Below, one piece after another: positions 1 through 8,869 of a stretch of 64,000 nucleotides of DNA; within the stretch, counting starts at the first letter, position 1; each line of letters starts with the position of its first letter. Source of the stretch: an uncultured Apibacter sp. (GTDB lineage: Bacteria; Bacteroidota; Bacteroidia; Flavobacteriales; Weeksellaceae). The stretch spans positions 62,001-126,000 of the forward strand of contig CALYQD010000005.1 in NCBI GenBank assembly GCA_945280365.1, read 5' to 3'. The notes beneath the pieces are model-generated. The model was not told where the DNA came from, did not search any database, and worked only from the letters and a program-made list of their open reading frames with translations. Both the position numbers and the translations under genes were made by a program.

Positions 1-1477
1 TTTGTAAGGAATATTTAATTATTTCAATTATTTTTTTCAATTCTTCGATTGTGAAATTTCCAAACCCAAATCTCATGGCAGAGATTTTTTTGTTCTGATA
101 AAGTAAAGATTTAGGAATAAAAAGATCCTGTTTTAGACAGATTTCCCTTAATTTCATTAGATTTATAGACGAATTCCATTGAGTCCATATGGCTAATCCA
201 CCAGAAGGAAGTGTAAAATTTACATATTCATTCAATTGATTTTTTAATAAAGATCCTAAATAATCTCTTCTTTCTTTATAAACGGCTGAAGTTTTTCTTA
301 AATGTCTGTGTATCTCTCCTTCTTCAATAAGTTCACCTAATGCGTATTCCATAAAAATATCGCCTTGTCTGTCAAGCATACTGGAAAATTTTTGCATTTC
401 AGAAATAAGATTTTCGGGAGCTATGACAAAGCCCATACGAAATCCAGGGGCAAGTGATCTTCCAAATGAACCTATATATACGACCATGCCCGATGTATCA
501 GCGCTGGCAAGAGGGAGCAGACGATTATTTTCGTAATGAAAATCGTAATCATAGTCATCTTCCAAAATTATAAAACCATAAAGTTGGGAAAGTTCCAATA
601 ATTCTAATCGCCGACCCGCACTTAAAGGAACCGTAGTTGGGTAATGATGGTGTGGGGTTATATAAAGCATACGAATTTTTCTTTGTTCGCAAAGTTTTTT
701 TACAGCTTCGGAAGAAATTCCTTCCTCATCTACCGGTATGGTTACAATTTCTGCTCCTACCTTTTGTAATATCATATTTGTGACAAAAAAACTTAGTTCT
801 CCAACTAATACAACATCTTTAGGAGAAATAAGAAGTTCGGCGGCAATATAGACTCCCATTTCAATACTGCGGGTGATAAGAAGATTATTTTTTGAAATAT
901 GCAGCCCTCGCGTTAGATTCAGAAAATTAGATAAATTATTTTTAAAATATTCACTGTGGTCAATGAAAGAATCATCTCCTTTTTTATGAAATCTTTTTCT
1001 TTTTAAGTTGGAAGAATATAAACTTGAAAGCAAGTGTATCTGCAATAAACGAGTATCAGGTATTCCATCATTCAGTGCTAAAGAACAAGTTGAAGATTCA
1101 AAAGGATTATCCAATAAATTTGATATTTTATAAGAAAATCCTGTTTTAGAAGGATATTGCGTTAAATAGTCTGTAGATACCTGTTTAATTTTTTTATTAG
1201 TATCATTAGATTTTTGTATGATAAAACTACCCTTATTAGGAAATACTTCAATCCAACCTTGCGCTTCCAATTCTTCGTATACCTTAACGATAGTATTACG
1301 ATTTACCTGAAGCAAATTTCCTAAGATACGGGTTCCCGGAAGACGAGTTCCTTTAGGTAGATATCCTCTTTGGATGGCATTAATCATCTGAGTCGTAATT
1401 TGCAGATATACAGAAATAGTTGAATTTCGATCTATTTGTATAAAACTAAGATAGTGAGTAATAACCGGACTAGCCAT
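1..1477 (-). CDS. MocR/PdxR-type GntR regulator with aminotransferase-like domain (3' end cut by window)
   Basis: Translation of the minus strand from the ATG at 1477 stays open to the left edge (492 codons, no stop seen). Residues about 15-85 form a GntR winged helix (LPGTR, NRNTIVKVYEELEAQGWIEV), followed by a type I aminotransferase domain. MocR proteins use bound PLP to sense vitamers or amines and usually control the divergent neighbour, here the TonB receptor at 1572. The motif that normally reads SFSK, with the PLP lysine, reads GSFGRSLAPGFRMG here, so residue 340 is Arg. The rest of the fold looks intact (ITPHHHYPTT, EDDYDYDF, FRMGF). The length already equals a full MocR protein, so only a few residues can be missing. 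Family call is firm; the ligand is unknown. Confidence 0.88.
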   Translation of the reverse strand, partial: MASPVITHYLSFIQIDRNSTISVYLQITTQMINAIQRGYLPKGTRLPGTRILGNLLQVNRNTIVKVYEELEAQGWIEVFPNKGSFIIQKSNDTNKKIKQVSTDYLTQYPSKTGFSYKISNLLDNPFESSTCSLALNDGIPDTRLLQIHLLSSLYSSNLKRKRFHKKGDDSFIDHSEYFKNNLSNFLNLTRGLHISKNNLLITRSIEMGVYIAAELLISPKDVVLVGELSFFVTNMILQKVGAEIVTIPVDEEGISSEAVKKLCEQRKIRMLYITPHHHYPTTVPLSAGRRLELLELSQLYGFIILEDDYDYDFHYENNRLLPLASADTSGMVVYIGSFGRSLAPGFRMGFVIAPENLISEMQKFSSMLDRQGDIFMEYALGELIEEGEIHRHLRKTSAVYKERRDYLGSLLKNQLNEYVNFTLPSGGLAIWTQWNSSINLMKLREICLKQDLFIPKSLLYQNKKISAMRFGFGNFTIEELKKIIEIIKYSLQ

Positions 1478-1496
1478 AATACTAAAACTGGTATAG

Positions 1497-1525
1497 TTGA
1501 ATCATCCGGAAAGATAGTACTTTTG
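1497..1525 (+). promoter_or_regulatory. Bacteroidota-type promoter of the TonB receptor gene
   Basis: A -33 like TTG lies at 1497-1499 and a perfect -7 TAnnTTTG (TACTTTTG) at 1518-1525, 18 bases apart. The start codon at 1572 leaves an untranslated leader of about 40 bases. The 94-base gap to the divergent MocR gene must also hold that gene's promoter and probably the regulator's binding site. Confidence 0.6.
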
Positions 1526-1571
1526 CTCTAAATTTCAATTATAAATTGTTTTTAATCAAATTATATATTAT

Positions 1572-3377
1572 ATGAAACTACTGCTATCGAATGTAGCTTT
1601 ATCTATAACTTTTATATTAGCTGCACAAAACCATAAAGATTTAGGGGAAGTTGTTATAGAAGGGAAAACTCTCTCTTTACCCTTTTATAAAACTTCACAG
1701 AACGTGCAGATAATTAGTAGAGAAGAAATTGCTTCTATGCCGGCTTCCAGTATTGAAGAAGTACTTTCATATTATTCAGGAGTCGATATCAGACAAAGGG
1801 GGGCACACGGAGTACAAGCTGATATAAGTATAAGAGGAAGCTCATTCGAGCAAGTACTTATTTTAATAAATGGGGTAAGAATGAACGATAGCCAGACAGG
1901 ACATAATTCCATGAATATTCCAATAGATTTAGCCTCCATTGAAAGAATAGAAATAGTTAAAGGACCTTCAGCTCGTCGTTTTGGACAAAATGCGTATGCC
2001 GGAGCTATAAATATCGTCACGCGCCCATCTGGTAAGGATGATATAACAGCTTCAGCAACCGCGGGTGATTTTGATACGTATTCTTTAAGTACGGCAATAA
2101 ACCTATCCGGGGGAAAATTTTCCCAATTCTTACAGGCTGAGACTTCGCAATCCGACGGATATCGGTATAATACGGATTATCAAGTAAAAAATGTATGGTA
2201 TCAGAACCTATATAAGTTGAAAAAAGGTGAAATAAGAATACAGGGAGGATATATGGATAAAAAATTCGGTGCCAACGGTTTTTATTCATCACCCTCCGCT
2301 AAAGATCAATACGAAGCCATTCAAACTTCATTAGTAAATATCGGTTGGAAACAAAAATTTGGAAAGATTAAACTGGAATCGAATGCATATTGGAGACGTT
2401 CACAAGACAAATATATATTTGATAGAAATAATCCTTTAAAATATAGGAATCTTCATATCGGTAATAATGCAGGGCTGGAAGCCAATGCTAATTATAATTC
2501 TTCATTAGGGGTTACAGCCTTAGGAGGAGATTTTAGAAAAGAATATCTATCCTCTAATAATTTGGGCAATAATCAACGTACAGTTAGTTCTATTTTCTTT
2601 GAGCATCGATTTATTTTTTTAGAAGATAAATTGGATATAACCCCGGGAATTAGCTTTGCTGATTATTCAGATTTTGGTAATTTTTGGTATCCGGGTATAG
2701 ATGTCGGATATAGTATAAATAAACATAATAAACTATTTGTGAATGTTGGTAAAACATATAGAGTACCAACTTATACGGATTTAAATTATTCTGATCCTAT
2801 TAATGAAGGTAATTCAAATTTAAAACCGGAAAATGCACTTTCTTACGAACTAGGGTATCGATTCATTCAAGATAATTGCAAAACAACAATAAGCCTATTT
2901 AGACGAGAATCGAGAAAAAGTATCGATTGGACAAAAGAGCACGAAGAAGATAGATGGAAACCTGAAAATATTACTCGAATAGATACAAATGGGCTGGAAA
3001 TAGATTTTAATTATCATTTTACAGCCTCAATCTTTAAATCTTTTAATTTAGGATATACCTATCTGGATAATGAGATGAAAAAATCATCTCGAACTTATTC
3101 TAGGTTTTCCTTGGATAACTTAAGGCATCAGCTTGTTGTTCAGTTAGAACACAAGATGTTTAAAAATATATCGAATCAAATCATTTACAGATACAATGAT
3201 AGAGTTAATTTGGAGGATTATCATTTAGTGGATGATCGTATTACATATTGGAATAAATCAAGCCAATTTTACATTCAAATGACTAATATACTAAATACGA
3301 AGTATACTGAGACGAATTTAGTACCTATGCCGGGAAGATGGATACAAGGAGGGGTAATTTTTAAGAATATTCTATAA
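1572..3377 (+). CDS. TonB-dependent outer membrane receptor (BtuB-like size)
   Basis: 601 residues, an outer-membrane beta-barrel with an N-terminal plug. After a signal peptide (cleavage near residue 19) comes a TonB-box-like stretch (GEVVIEG). The plug spans about 35-155 (IEEVLSYYSGVDIRQRG, RGSSFEQVLILINGVRMND, ERIEIVKGPSARRFG, AGAINIVT), then barrel strands up to a C-terminal aromatic-rich end (WIQGGVIF). It lacks the carboxypeptidase-like N-terminal extension of SusC-type receptors. The size and plug resemble vitamin or metal-complex receptors such as BtuB. The substrate is not readable from sequence; divergence from a PLP-fold regulator makes a cofactor or amine-linked ligand conceivable, as inference only. 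Confidence 0.85.
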   Translation: MKLLLSNVALSITFILAAQNHKDLGEVVIEGKTLSLPFYKTSQNVQIISREEIASMPASSIEEVLSYYSGVDIRQRGAHGVQADISIRGSSFEQVLILINGVRMNDSQTGHNSMNIPIDLASIERIEIVKGPSARRFGQNAYAGAINIVTRPSGKDDITASATAGDFDTYSLSTAINLSGGKFSQFLQAETSQSDGYRYNTDYQVKNVWYQNLYKLKKGEIRIQGGYMDKKFGANGFYSSPSAKDQYEAIQTSLVNIGWKQKFGKIKLESNAYWRRSQDKYIFDRNNPLKYRNLHIGNNAGLEANANYNSSLGVTALGGDFRKEYLSSNNLGNNQRTVSSIFFEHRFIFLEDKLDITPGISFADYSDFGNFWYPGIDVGYSINKHNKLFVNVGKTYRVPTYTDLNYSDPINEGNSNLKPENALSYELGYRFIQDNCKTTISLFRRESRKSIDWTKEHEEDRWKPENITRIDTNGLEIDFNYHFTASIFKSFNLGYTYLDNEMKKSSRTYSRFSLDNLRHQLVVQLEHKMFKNISNQIIYRYNDRVNLEDYHLVDDRITYWNKSSQFYIQMTNILNTKYTETNLVPMPGRWIQGGVIFKNIL

Positions 3378-3397
3378 TTTGTACATATATAGAAAGT

Positions 3398-3431
3398 TAA
3401 TAGCCATTCAATTTATATAGAATGGCTATTA
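3398..3431. terminator. bidirectional hairpin terminator
   Basis: A perfect 12-bp stem (TAATAGCCATTC at 3398-3409 with its complement at 3420-3431) and a 10-base loop lie between the convergent TonB receptor gene and the cbpM-like gene. Confidence 0.7.
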
Positions 3432-3480
3432 CATTTATGTATTATATGATAAATAAATTTTAATAAATAAAAATATTTAC

Positions 3481-3768
3481 CTATTCATAAAATCTAAGCC
3501 TATTTTTTAGCTCGGTCATTTCTCCCTGAAGTTTCCGAATCCTAATAAGAAGATTTTGTATAGCATCAATTCCGGCAATATTAATATCCATCTCATAGAA
3601 CATTCTAGCATAAGATTCCACTTCAGAAAGAATATCAAACGGAATATATTTTTTTTGTTCTTTTTGAATGATACGTATAAGTCCGAGATTTTCCAACTCT
3701 TCAATAAATGATAAATCTACTTTATAATGGGAGGAATATTCTTCTATGGTTATTAAATCATTTTTCAT
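3481..3768 (-). CDS. CbpM-like MerR-family chaperone modulator
   Basis: 95 residues. A MerR-like helix-turn-helix start (LITIEEYSSHYKVDLSFIEELENLGLI) is followed by a coiled-coil end (LQGEMTELKNRLRFYE), the build of CbpM, which binds the J-domain of CbpA and damps its co-chaperone activity. It lies 13 bases downstream of the CbpA-like gene on the same strand, the usual cbpA-cbpM order. It is more likely a protein-protein regulator than a DNA-binding one, judging from the family. Confidence 0.8.
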   Translation of the reverse strand: MKNDLITIEEYSSHYKVDLSFIEELENLGLIRIIQKEQKKYIPFDILSEVESYARMFYEMDINIAGIDAIQNLLIRIRKLQGEMTELKNRLRFYE

Positions 3769-3781
3769 ATATGAAATAATT

Positions 3782-4693
3782 TTATGATTCTGCTAATTGC
3801 TTAAACAAATTTCTTTGCTTTTCAGATAGATGAGTAGGTATTTTTACTTGGTAAGTCACAAATAAATCACCATGTTCTCCCTCTCTTTTATATATTGGAA
3901 ACCCTTTTCCTTTAAGACGTACTTTAGTGCCATTTTGAGTACCCGGGTTTACTTTGAGCTTCACTTTTCCATCCAGCGTATTAACCATAACTTCCCCGCC
4001 TAAAACGGCTGTATACAAGTCTATTTCTGCTGTAGTATTTAAATCGTTGTTTAATCTTTTAAAATTAGGATCGTCTAAAAGATTAAAGGTAATATAGAGA
4101 TCTCCATTAGGCCCTCCATTAGCTCCCGGTCCTCCTTGCCCCTTTAATTTTATTTGCTGACCATTAGAAATACCGGCCGGAATTGTAATTCTTATTTGTT
4201 TACCGTTTACTGTAAGGGTCTGCTTGTGTGTTGTAGCGGCATCTTTTAATGATATGCGTAATTCGGATGTATAATCTTGTCCTTTAAATTTGGAACTTCT
4301 AGTTCTTGTTCTTCCGGTTCTACCCCCAAAGAGATCACTAAAAAAATCAGAAAAATCTTCAGTTCCAAAACCCTGAGAAAATCCTTCAAAAGGATTACCG
4401 GAATTATCATAATAATATTGTCCTTTGCCGGAACCTTGTTGTTGTCGCGCTTGCTCAAATTGTTCTGCATGTTTCCAGTTTTCTCCATACTGATCGTATT
4501 TCTTTCGTTTATCAGGATCACCGAGAACTTCATTAGCTTCATTAATCTGCTGAAATTTTACGTTAGCTTCTTTATCATTAGGATTTAAATCAGGATGATA
4601 TTTTCTAGCCAACTTACGATATGCCTTTTTAATCTCATCTTGAGATGCATTTTTATTTAATCCTAATACTTTATAATAGTCAATATATGCCAT
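3782..4693 (-). CDS. CbpA/DnaJ-class co-chaperone
   Basis: About 303 residues from the ATG at 4693. A longer reading from 4708 needs a TTG start and adds only five residues. The J-domain is at 1-70 with the HPD tripeptide in [11 protein letters not shown] Gly/Phe-rich linker follows ([26 protein letters not shown]), then two C-terminal substrate-binding beta-domains ([25 protein letters not shown] and a second copy). There is no cysteine-rich zinc region, which marks it as CbpA/DnaJ class II rather than DnaJ itself. It stimulates DnaK ATPase and forms an operon with cbpM. Confidence 0.9.
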   Translation of the reverse strand: MAYIDYYKVLGLNKNASQDEIKKAYRKLARKYHPDLNPNDKEANVKFQQINEANEVLGDPDKRKKYDQYGENWKHAEQFEQARQQQGSGKGQYYYDNSGNPFEGFSQGFGTEDFSDFFSDLFGGRTGRTRTRSSKFKGQDYTSELRISLKDAATTHKQTLTVNGKQIRITIPAGISNGQQIKLKGQGGPGANGGPNGDLYITFNLLDDPNFKRLNNDLNTTAEIDLYTAVLGGEVMVNTLDGKVKLKVNPGTQNGTKVRLKGKGFPIYKREGEHGDLFVTYQVKIPTHLSEKQRNLFKQLAES

Positions 4694-5060
4694 ATAGTTA
4701 TGAGTCAATTTTTAAATTGATGATGATAAGAATATTATCTTATTTTCGGTGCAAATTCTAAACCAAAGTATAGTTTTGTCATATATATATCCGTATAAAT
4801 TAGAATAGATCATAGAATATATAGATGATTGTACTTAATTATCTCATTAAAAATAATCAAATGAATAAATAAATTAGCTTTTTGTGAAAGTTTGTACAGA
4901 GAAAGATCGTATTTATGTTCAATAAAATTAAGAGATATGTTATATATAAGAGTATAGAATTATTAAACAAATTAGAATATTATAAAAAATAAAACCATCT
5001 ATCAAAGATAGATGGCTTCATTTTATAAATAATTGATATTATAAGATAAATAACCTCATT
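4694..5060. other. intergenic gap with gapN terminator
   Basis: The gap between the cbpA-like gene and gapN holds the cbpA leader and the hairpin at 4995-5015. No open frame or further structure convinced me. The part around 4790-4980 is plain AT-rich sequence. Confidence 0.6.
4995..5015 (-). terminator. rho-independent terminator of gapN
   Basis: A perfect 9-bp stem (CCATCTATC/GATAGATGG) with a 3-base loop lies 45 bases past the gapN stop. On the minus strand it is followed by a T-rich run (TTTTATTTTTTATA). Confidence 0.75.
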
Positions 5061-6680
5061 TTAGCTTAATCTTGATGATTTGCCATTCTTTATCACTGAA
5101 TCAATAAGACTATAATTTGATTTTGTTTCTTTAGTTGCTACAACAGAATCAATAGATAAAGCATACAAAGCTTCAATAGTGGAAAGAGTTCCTAAAGCTG
5201 AGTTCTTTCTTCCATTGAATGGTAGCGTGTCAGGTCCTCTTTGACATTGCGCATTTATATTGATTCTACCCACTTGACAACATAAAGCATCTACTAGATG
5301 TGCAACAGTATCTTCATTTGTACTGAAAATAGCTACTTGTTGTCCTTTAGTGGAATTTGTTATATAACTAATAGGAGTTTCAAGATCGTCAAATGGAACT
5401 ATGGGTATAATAGGAGCGAATTGTTCATTATTGTATAATAAGTTCATTTTTTCATTAGCAGGATAAACAACTGTTGGATTAACTAATGAATGTAAAATTT
5501 GTCCTCCGCCATTTTCTTTATTAATAATTTCACCATTATTTTGTAATGCTTCGTCAATACATTTTTGAACAAATTGAGGTTTATCTGGCTCTGCTAAAGG
5601 TGTTATGATCACATTTTCTTCCCAAGGCATCCCTATTTTCAATTTGGATATTTCCTCTATGAATTTTTTATTAAATTCTTCAGCAATGGATGAATGTACA
5701 AATAATATTTTTATAGCAGTACATCTTTGACCGTTAAAAGAAAAAGTTCCTAAAATGGATTCTTTTACCGCTATGTCTATATCAGCTGCTTTGTCAATAA
5801 TTGCGGCATTTTTCGCATCCAATCCTAATACAGAATGAAGACTGTTAGCATTAGGATGTTTTTTGATCATACCGTCAACTACTTTACTGGAACCGATAAA
5901 CGCCAATACATTTATTTTTCCTGATTGCATTAAAGAAGGGATTACATCTTTACCTCTACCATATAGAGTATTTATAACTCCTTTAGGAAAACAATCTTTA
6001 AATGCGTCTAATATAGGCTCAAACAATAAAGTACCACGACGAGGTGGTTTAAATAAAACGGTGTTCCCCATTAATAAAGCAGGGATTAAAGTTGCGAAAG
6101 TTTCATTTAATGGATAGTTGTAAGGTCCCATACAAAGGACAACACCATAAGGAGATTTTTTAACTTGAGCAATTACCCCTTCATCTGTTTTAATACTGGA
6201 TGAATTTATATCTATTTCTTTTAATGCTTCGATGGAGCATTTAATGGCATCCACAGTTCTATCAAATTCTTTTTCGGAATCCTTATAGCTTTTGCAAATT
6301 TCCCAAACCAATAATTTTACTACTTTTTCTCTTTGCTCAACCATTTTTACGATGAAATTCTCCATCGCAGAGATTCTCTGAGAAACTGACATAGAAGGCC
6401 ATTCACCTCTCCCTCCATTAAAAGCCTTCAAAGCTGCATTTAATGCCATTTCGGACTCCTTCGTAGTACAAATAGGATATCTTCCTACTTTAGTTTTTAC
6501 TAATTCATCAGTAGAATTTGACCGAGTATAAATAGGAGAATAGACTTCTTGATATGGACCTTCCCATTCAATAAATTCTCCATCAATCAAGACCTTTTTC
6601 TGCGTGATTTCGTTTTGAAGTCGAAAATTTTCAGGAATTTCATTTTCTTTTGGAAAATAATTTATTAAGTTCTGATTCAT
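5061..6680 (-). CDS. gapN: NADP-dependent non-phosphorylating glyceraldehyde-3-phosphate dehydrogenase
   Basis: 539 residues, aldehyde dehydrogenase superfamily. GapN oxidises glyceraldehyde-3-phosphate to 3-phosphoglycerate with NADP+, bypassing GAPDH and phosphoglycerate kinase and supplying NADPH. Visible are the oxyanion-hole Asn in GPYNYPLNE (about 186-193), the cofactor site (VLFKPPRRG, near 208-216), and the nucleophile Cys320 in FSFNGQRCTAIK. The usual ELGGK motif with the general-base Glu reads LGLDAKN (about 285-291), so that Glu is not at its normal place. This may be a trait of this GapN branch. The C-terminal half is complete, and length matches bacterial and plant GapN-like enzymes with a short N-terminal extension. 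Monocistronic, with its own promoter and terminator. Confidence 0.83.
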   Translation of the reverse strand: MNQNLINYFPKENEIPENFRLQNEITQKKVLIDGEFIEWEGPYQEVYSPIYTRSNSTDELVKTKVGRYPICTTKESEMALNAALKAFNGGRGEWPSMSVSQRISAMENFIVKMVEQREKVVKLLVWEICKSYKDSEKEFDRTVDAIKCSIEALKEIDINSSSIKTDEGVIAQVKKSPYGVVLCMGPYNYPLNETFATLIPALLMGNTVLFKPPRRGTLLFEPILDAFKDCFPKGVINTLYGRGKDVIPSLMQSGKINVLAFIGSSKVVDGMIKKHPNANSLHSVLGLDAKNAAIIDKAADIDIAVKESILGTFSFNGQRCTAIKILFVHSSIAEEFNKKFIEEISKLKIGMPWEENVIITPLAEPDKPQFVQKCIDEALQNNGEIINKENGGGQILHSLVNPTVVYPANEKMNLLYNNEQFAPIIPIVPFDDLETPISYITNSTKGQQVAIFSTNEDTVAHLVDALCCQVGRININAQCQRGPDTLPFNGRKNSALGTLSTIEALYALSIDSVVATKETKSNYSLIDSVIKNGKSSRLS

Positions 6681-7006
6681 AATACTTAATTATAATAATT
6701 GAGCAAGAAAAAATTAACTTTCAAGCTAAGTTCGTAAATGCAAAGATAGTAAGTTTATTTTTTTTCGACATTATAATTTTAATATTCATATGAAAGGAAT
6801 AAAATAAAATACGAAACAAAATGAAACTTACGAAATATAATATATTGATTGTTAAATGTATATATGGGAAGAGTAATGAAAATGTTTTTACAAATGAGTC
6901 GTAATATGAATATTTATCTAAGTTTAGTGTAAATTAACATTTTTTAAATCATTAATTTAAAATTTATAAGGCTATTTGAAAATAAGAAATTTTATATTAT
7001 AAATAA
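6681..7006. other. intergenic gap upstream of gapN
   Basis: The gap contains the gapN -7 element near 6741. The rest, about 6790-7000, is AT-rich with no open frame and no hairpin that I could support; no clear terminator for the permease gene is visible. Confidence 0.5.
6741..6748 (-). promoter_or_regulatory. -7 promoter element of gapN
   Basis: On the minus strand this reads TATCTTTG, a perfect TAnnTTTG, about 60 bases before the start codon. No clear TTTG sits at the -33 distance. Confidence 0.5.
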
Positions 7007-8671
7007 TTACGAATTGTTATTTTGTAATAATTTTCCAAGCTTACTATTTTTTCTTCCGTATATAAAGTATATAGTTAAGCCTATAAATAACCATAATATA
7101 AACATTCCCCAATTAGACCATTCTAGTTCAGTCATTAAATATAGGTTAAAGAGTATACCAAGAATTGGAATTAATGAAAATTTATATTTTAAAGCGCTAA
7201 TAGATAAACCTAACCATATTATCCAGAAAATAGATAATAAAGGTTTTTCTTTAAAAATTTCCTTATAATTAAATTGAGTCACAAACAAAATTAGTCCTAA
7301 ACAAAAGAAAAAAAGAATTAAAAATTGACCGTTAATATAGGGTAATTTAAACTTAGCTTGTTTTGAAAGACCTTTATTATCTAAATATAAAACTCCTGAA
7401 CAAACTAATATAAAAGCAAAGAAGGTTCCTACGCTCGTCAAATCAACAACTAATTGCATATCTAAAAACATAGCGGGAATACCAACAAAAAAACCTGCAA
7501 TAATGGTGGCAAAACTAGGAGTATGATATTTCTTATGTACGGTACCAAAAGGTTTCCATAATAAACCGTCACGGCTCATGGTCATCCATATTCTTGGTTG
7601 TCCTATTTGATATACGAGAATAGCTCCCGTCATGGCAATGACAGCACTAACGGAAATAATTCCGGCTATAAAATTTATTCCTATTTTATTAAATACATAA
7701 GCTAGCGGATCATCAACACGTAATTCTTTATAATTAACCATGCCTGTTAATATCAATGCTATGGAAGCATATAAAACAGTACAAATAATGATACAATATA
7801 ACATGGCACGAGGTAGGTCTCTTTGCGGATTTTTAGCTTCTTCTGCTGTCGTTGATATCGAATCGAATCCAATAAATGAAAAAAATACGGCAGCTACTCC
7901 TCCCATTACTCCTCCTAAACCATTAGGAAAAAAGGGAGACCAATTCTCCGGTTTGATATAAAATACACCTATGAGTATAATGCCTATTATTACAGATAAT
8001 TTAATCCAAACCAAAGCATTGCTTACTCGAGTAGATTCTTTTATTCCTAGATAAGCCAATATCGTTACTAATAACGTTATTAATCCGGCAGGGAGATTAA
8101 AAATTATTTTAATAGTAGAAATCTCAGGAGCTGACTGATAAATTTGCGAAAGCCTAAGATCATTGGCAGAAGCTGTAAGAGGATTGGCCTGACATTCGAG
8201 ATAAGCTCTATGAGCATTCCAATAATCAATAGAAAGCCAATCAGGCCAATGGATGCCGAAGCCTTGTAGCATAGAAACAAAATATCCAGACCATGAAATG
8301 GCTATTACCATGTTCGATACAGCATATTCTAAAATTAGTGCCCAACCTATAGTCCAAGCAAATATTTCGCCCAAGGATACATAGGCATAGGTGTAAGCAC
8401 TACCGCTTACCGGAATCATGGAAGCAAATTGGGCATAGCATAGAGCTGTAAATATACAAGCAATAGCTACTAAAATAAATAATAAAGAAATAGCAGGTCC
8501 TCCTTCATAAGAGGCTCTTCCAATGGTACTAAAAATGCCAGCGCCAATAATCGCCGCTATTCCAAAAAAAGTCAAATCTTTTACAGATAATACTCTAATT
8601 AATTCAGATCTTTTAGTTGTATCTTGTAAATCAGATATATTTTTTTTACGAAAAAATGTGTTAAAATTCAT
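7007..8671 (-). CDS. APC-family amino-acid permease
   Basis: 554 residues with about 12-14 hydrophobic spans. The N-terminal signature LTFFGIAAIIGAGIFSTIG is the substrate-binding unwound helix 1 of APC transporters, and FIGFDSISTTAEEAKNPQRDLPRAM marks helix 6 and its loop, as in the cationic amino-acid transporter branch. A hydrophilic loop of about 55 residues (near 148-192, between spans 4 and 5) is longer than usual. Likely an inner-membrane importer of amino acids; substrate not determinable. A -7 element (8716-8723, minus strand TACTTTTG) lies 45 bases upstream. No functional link to gapN is evident. Confidence 0.85.
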   Translation of the reverse strand: MNFNTFFRKKNISDLQDTTKRSELIRVLSVKDLTFFGIAAIIGAGIFSTIGRASYEGGPAISLLFILVAIACIFTALCYAQFASMIPVSGSAYTYAYVSLGEIFAWTIGWALILEYAVSNMVIAISWSGYFVSMLQGFGIHWPDWLSIDYWNAHRAYLECQANPLTASANDLRLSQIYQSAPEISTIKIIFNLPAGLITLLVTILAYLGIKESTRVSNALVWIKLSVIIGIILIGVFYIKPENWSPFFPNGLGGVMGGVAAVFFSFIGFDSISTTAEEAKNPQRDLPRAMLYCIIICTVLYASIALILTGMVNYKELRVDDPLAYVFNKIGINFIAGIISVSAVIAMTGAILVYQIGQPRIWMTMSRDGLLWKPFGTVHKKYHTPSFATIIAGFFVGIPAMFLDMQLVVDLTSVGTFFAFILVCSGVLYLDNKGLSKQAKFKLPYINGQFLILFFFCLGLILFVTQFNYKEIFKEKPLLSIFWIIWLGLSISALKYKFSLIPILGILFNLYLMTELEWSNWGMFILWLFIGLTIYFIYGRKNSKLGKLLQNNNS

Positions 8672-8715
8672 TCCGACTTTTTTAAATTTTTTAATAAAGG
8701 AAATGATAGCAAGTG

Positions 8716-8723
8716 CAAAAGTA
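8716..8723 (-). promoter_or_regulatory. -7 promoter element of the permease gene
   Basis: Minus-strand TACTTTTG (TAnnTTTG) 45 bases before the permease start; no clear -33 partner. Confidence 0.4.
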
Positions 8724-8795
8724 TAAATATCATTTAATAATTAGCTTAAATATTCAAATTGTTTTTAAAAATATGGGTAAAAATATATGGATTTA

Positions 8796-8853
8796 ATTAT
8801 TTAGAATTAATATAAACATTATTTAGAATTTATCTAGATAAATATTAAGTTTG
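8796..8853 (+). promoter_or_regulatory. operator-like array and promoter of the siderophore receptor operon
   Basis: Two copies of ATTATTTAGAATT (8796-8808 and 8818-8830) lie 22 bases apart, about two helical turns. They are followed by a perfect 16-base palindrome, ATTTATCTAGATAAAT (8828-8843), and then by a -7 element TAAGTTTG (8846-8853). The start codon is at 8870. The layout suggests a repressor or activator site overlapping the promoter; an iron-responsive regulator is likely from context but unproven. Confidence 0.5.
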
Positions 8854-8869
8854 TATGTAAATTTATAAT

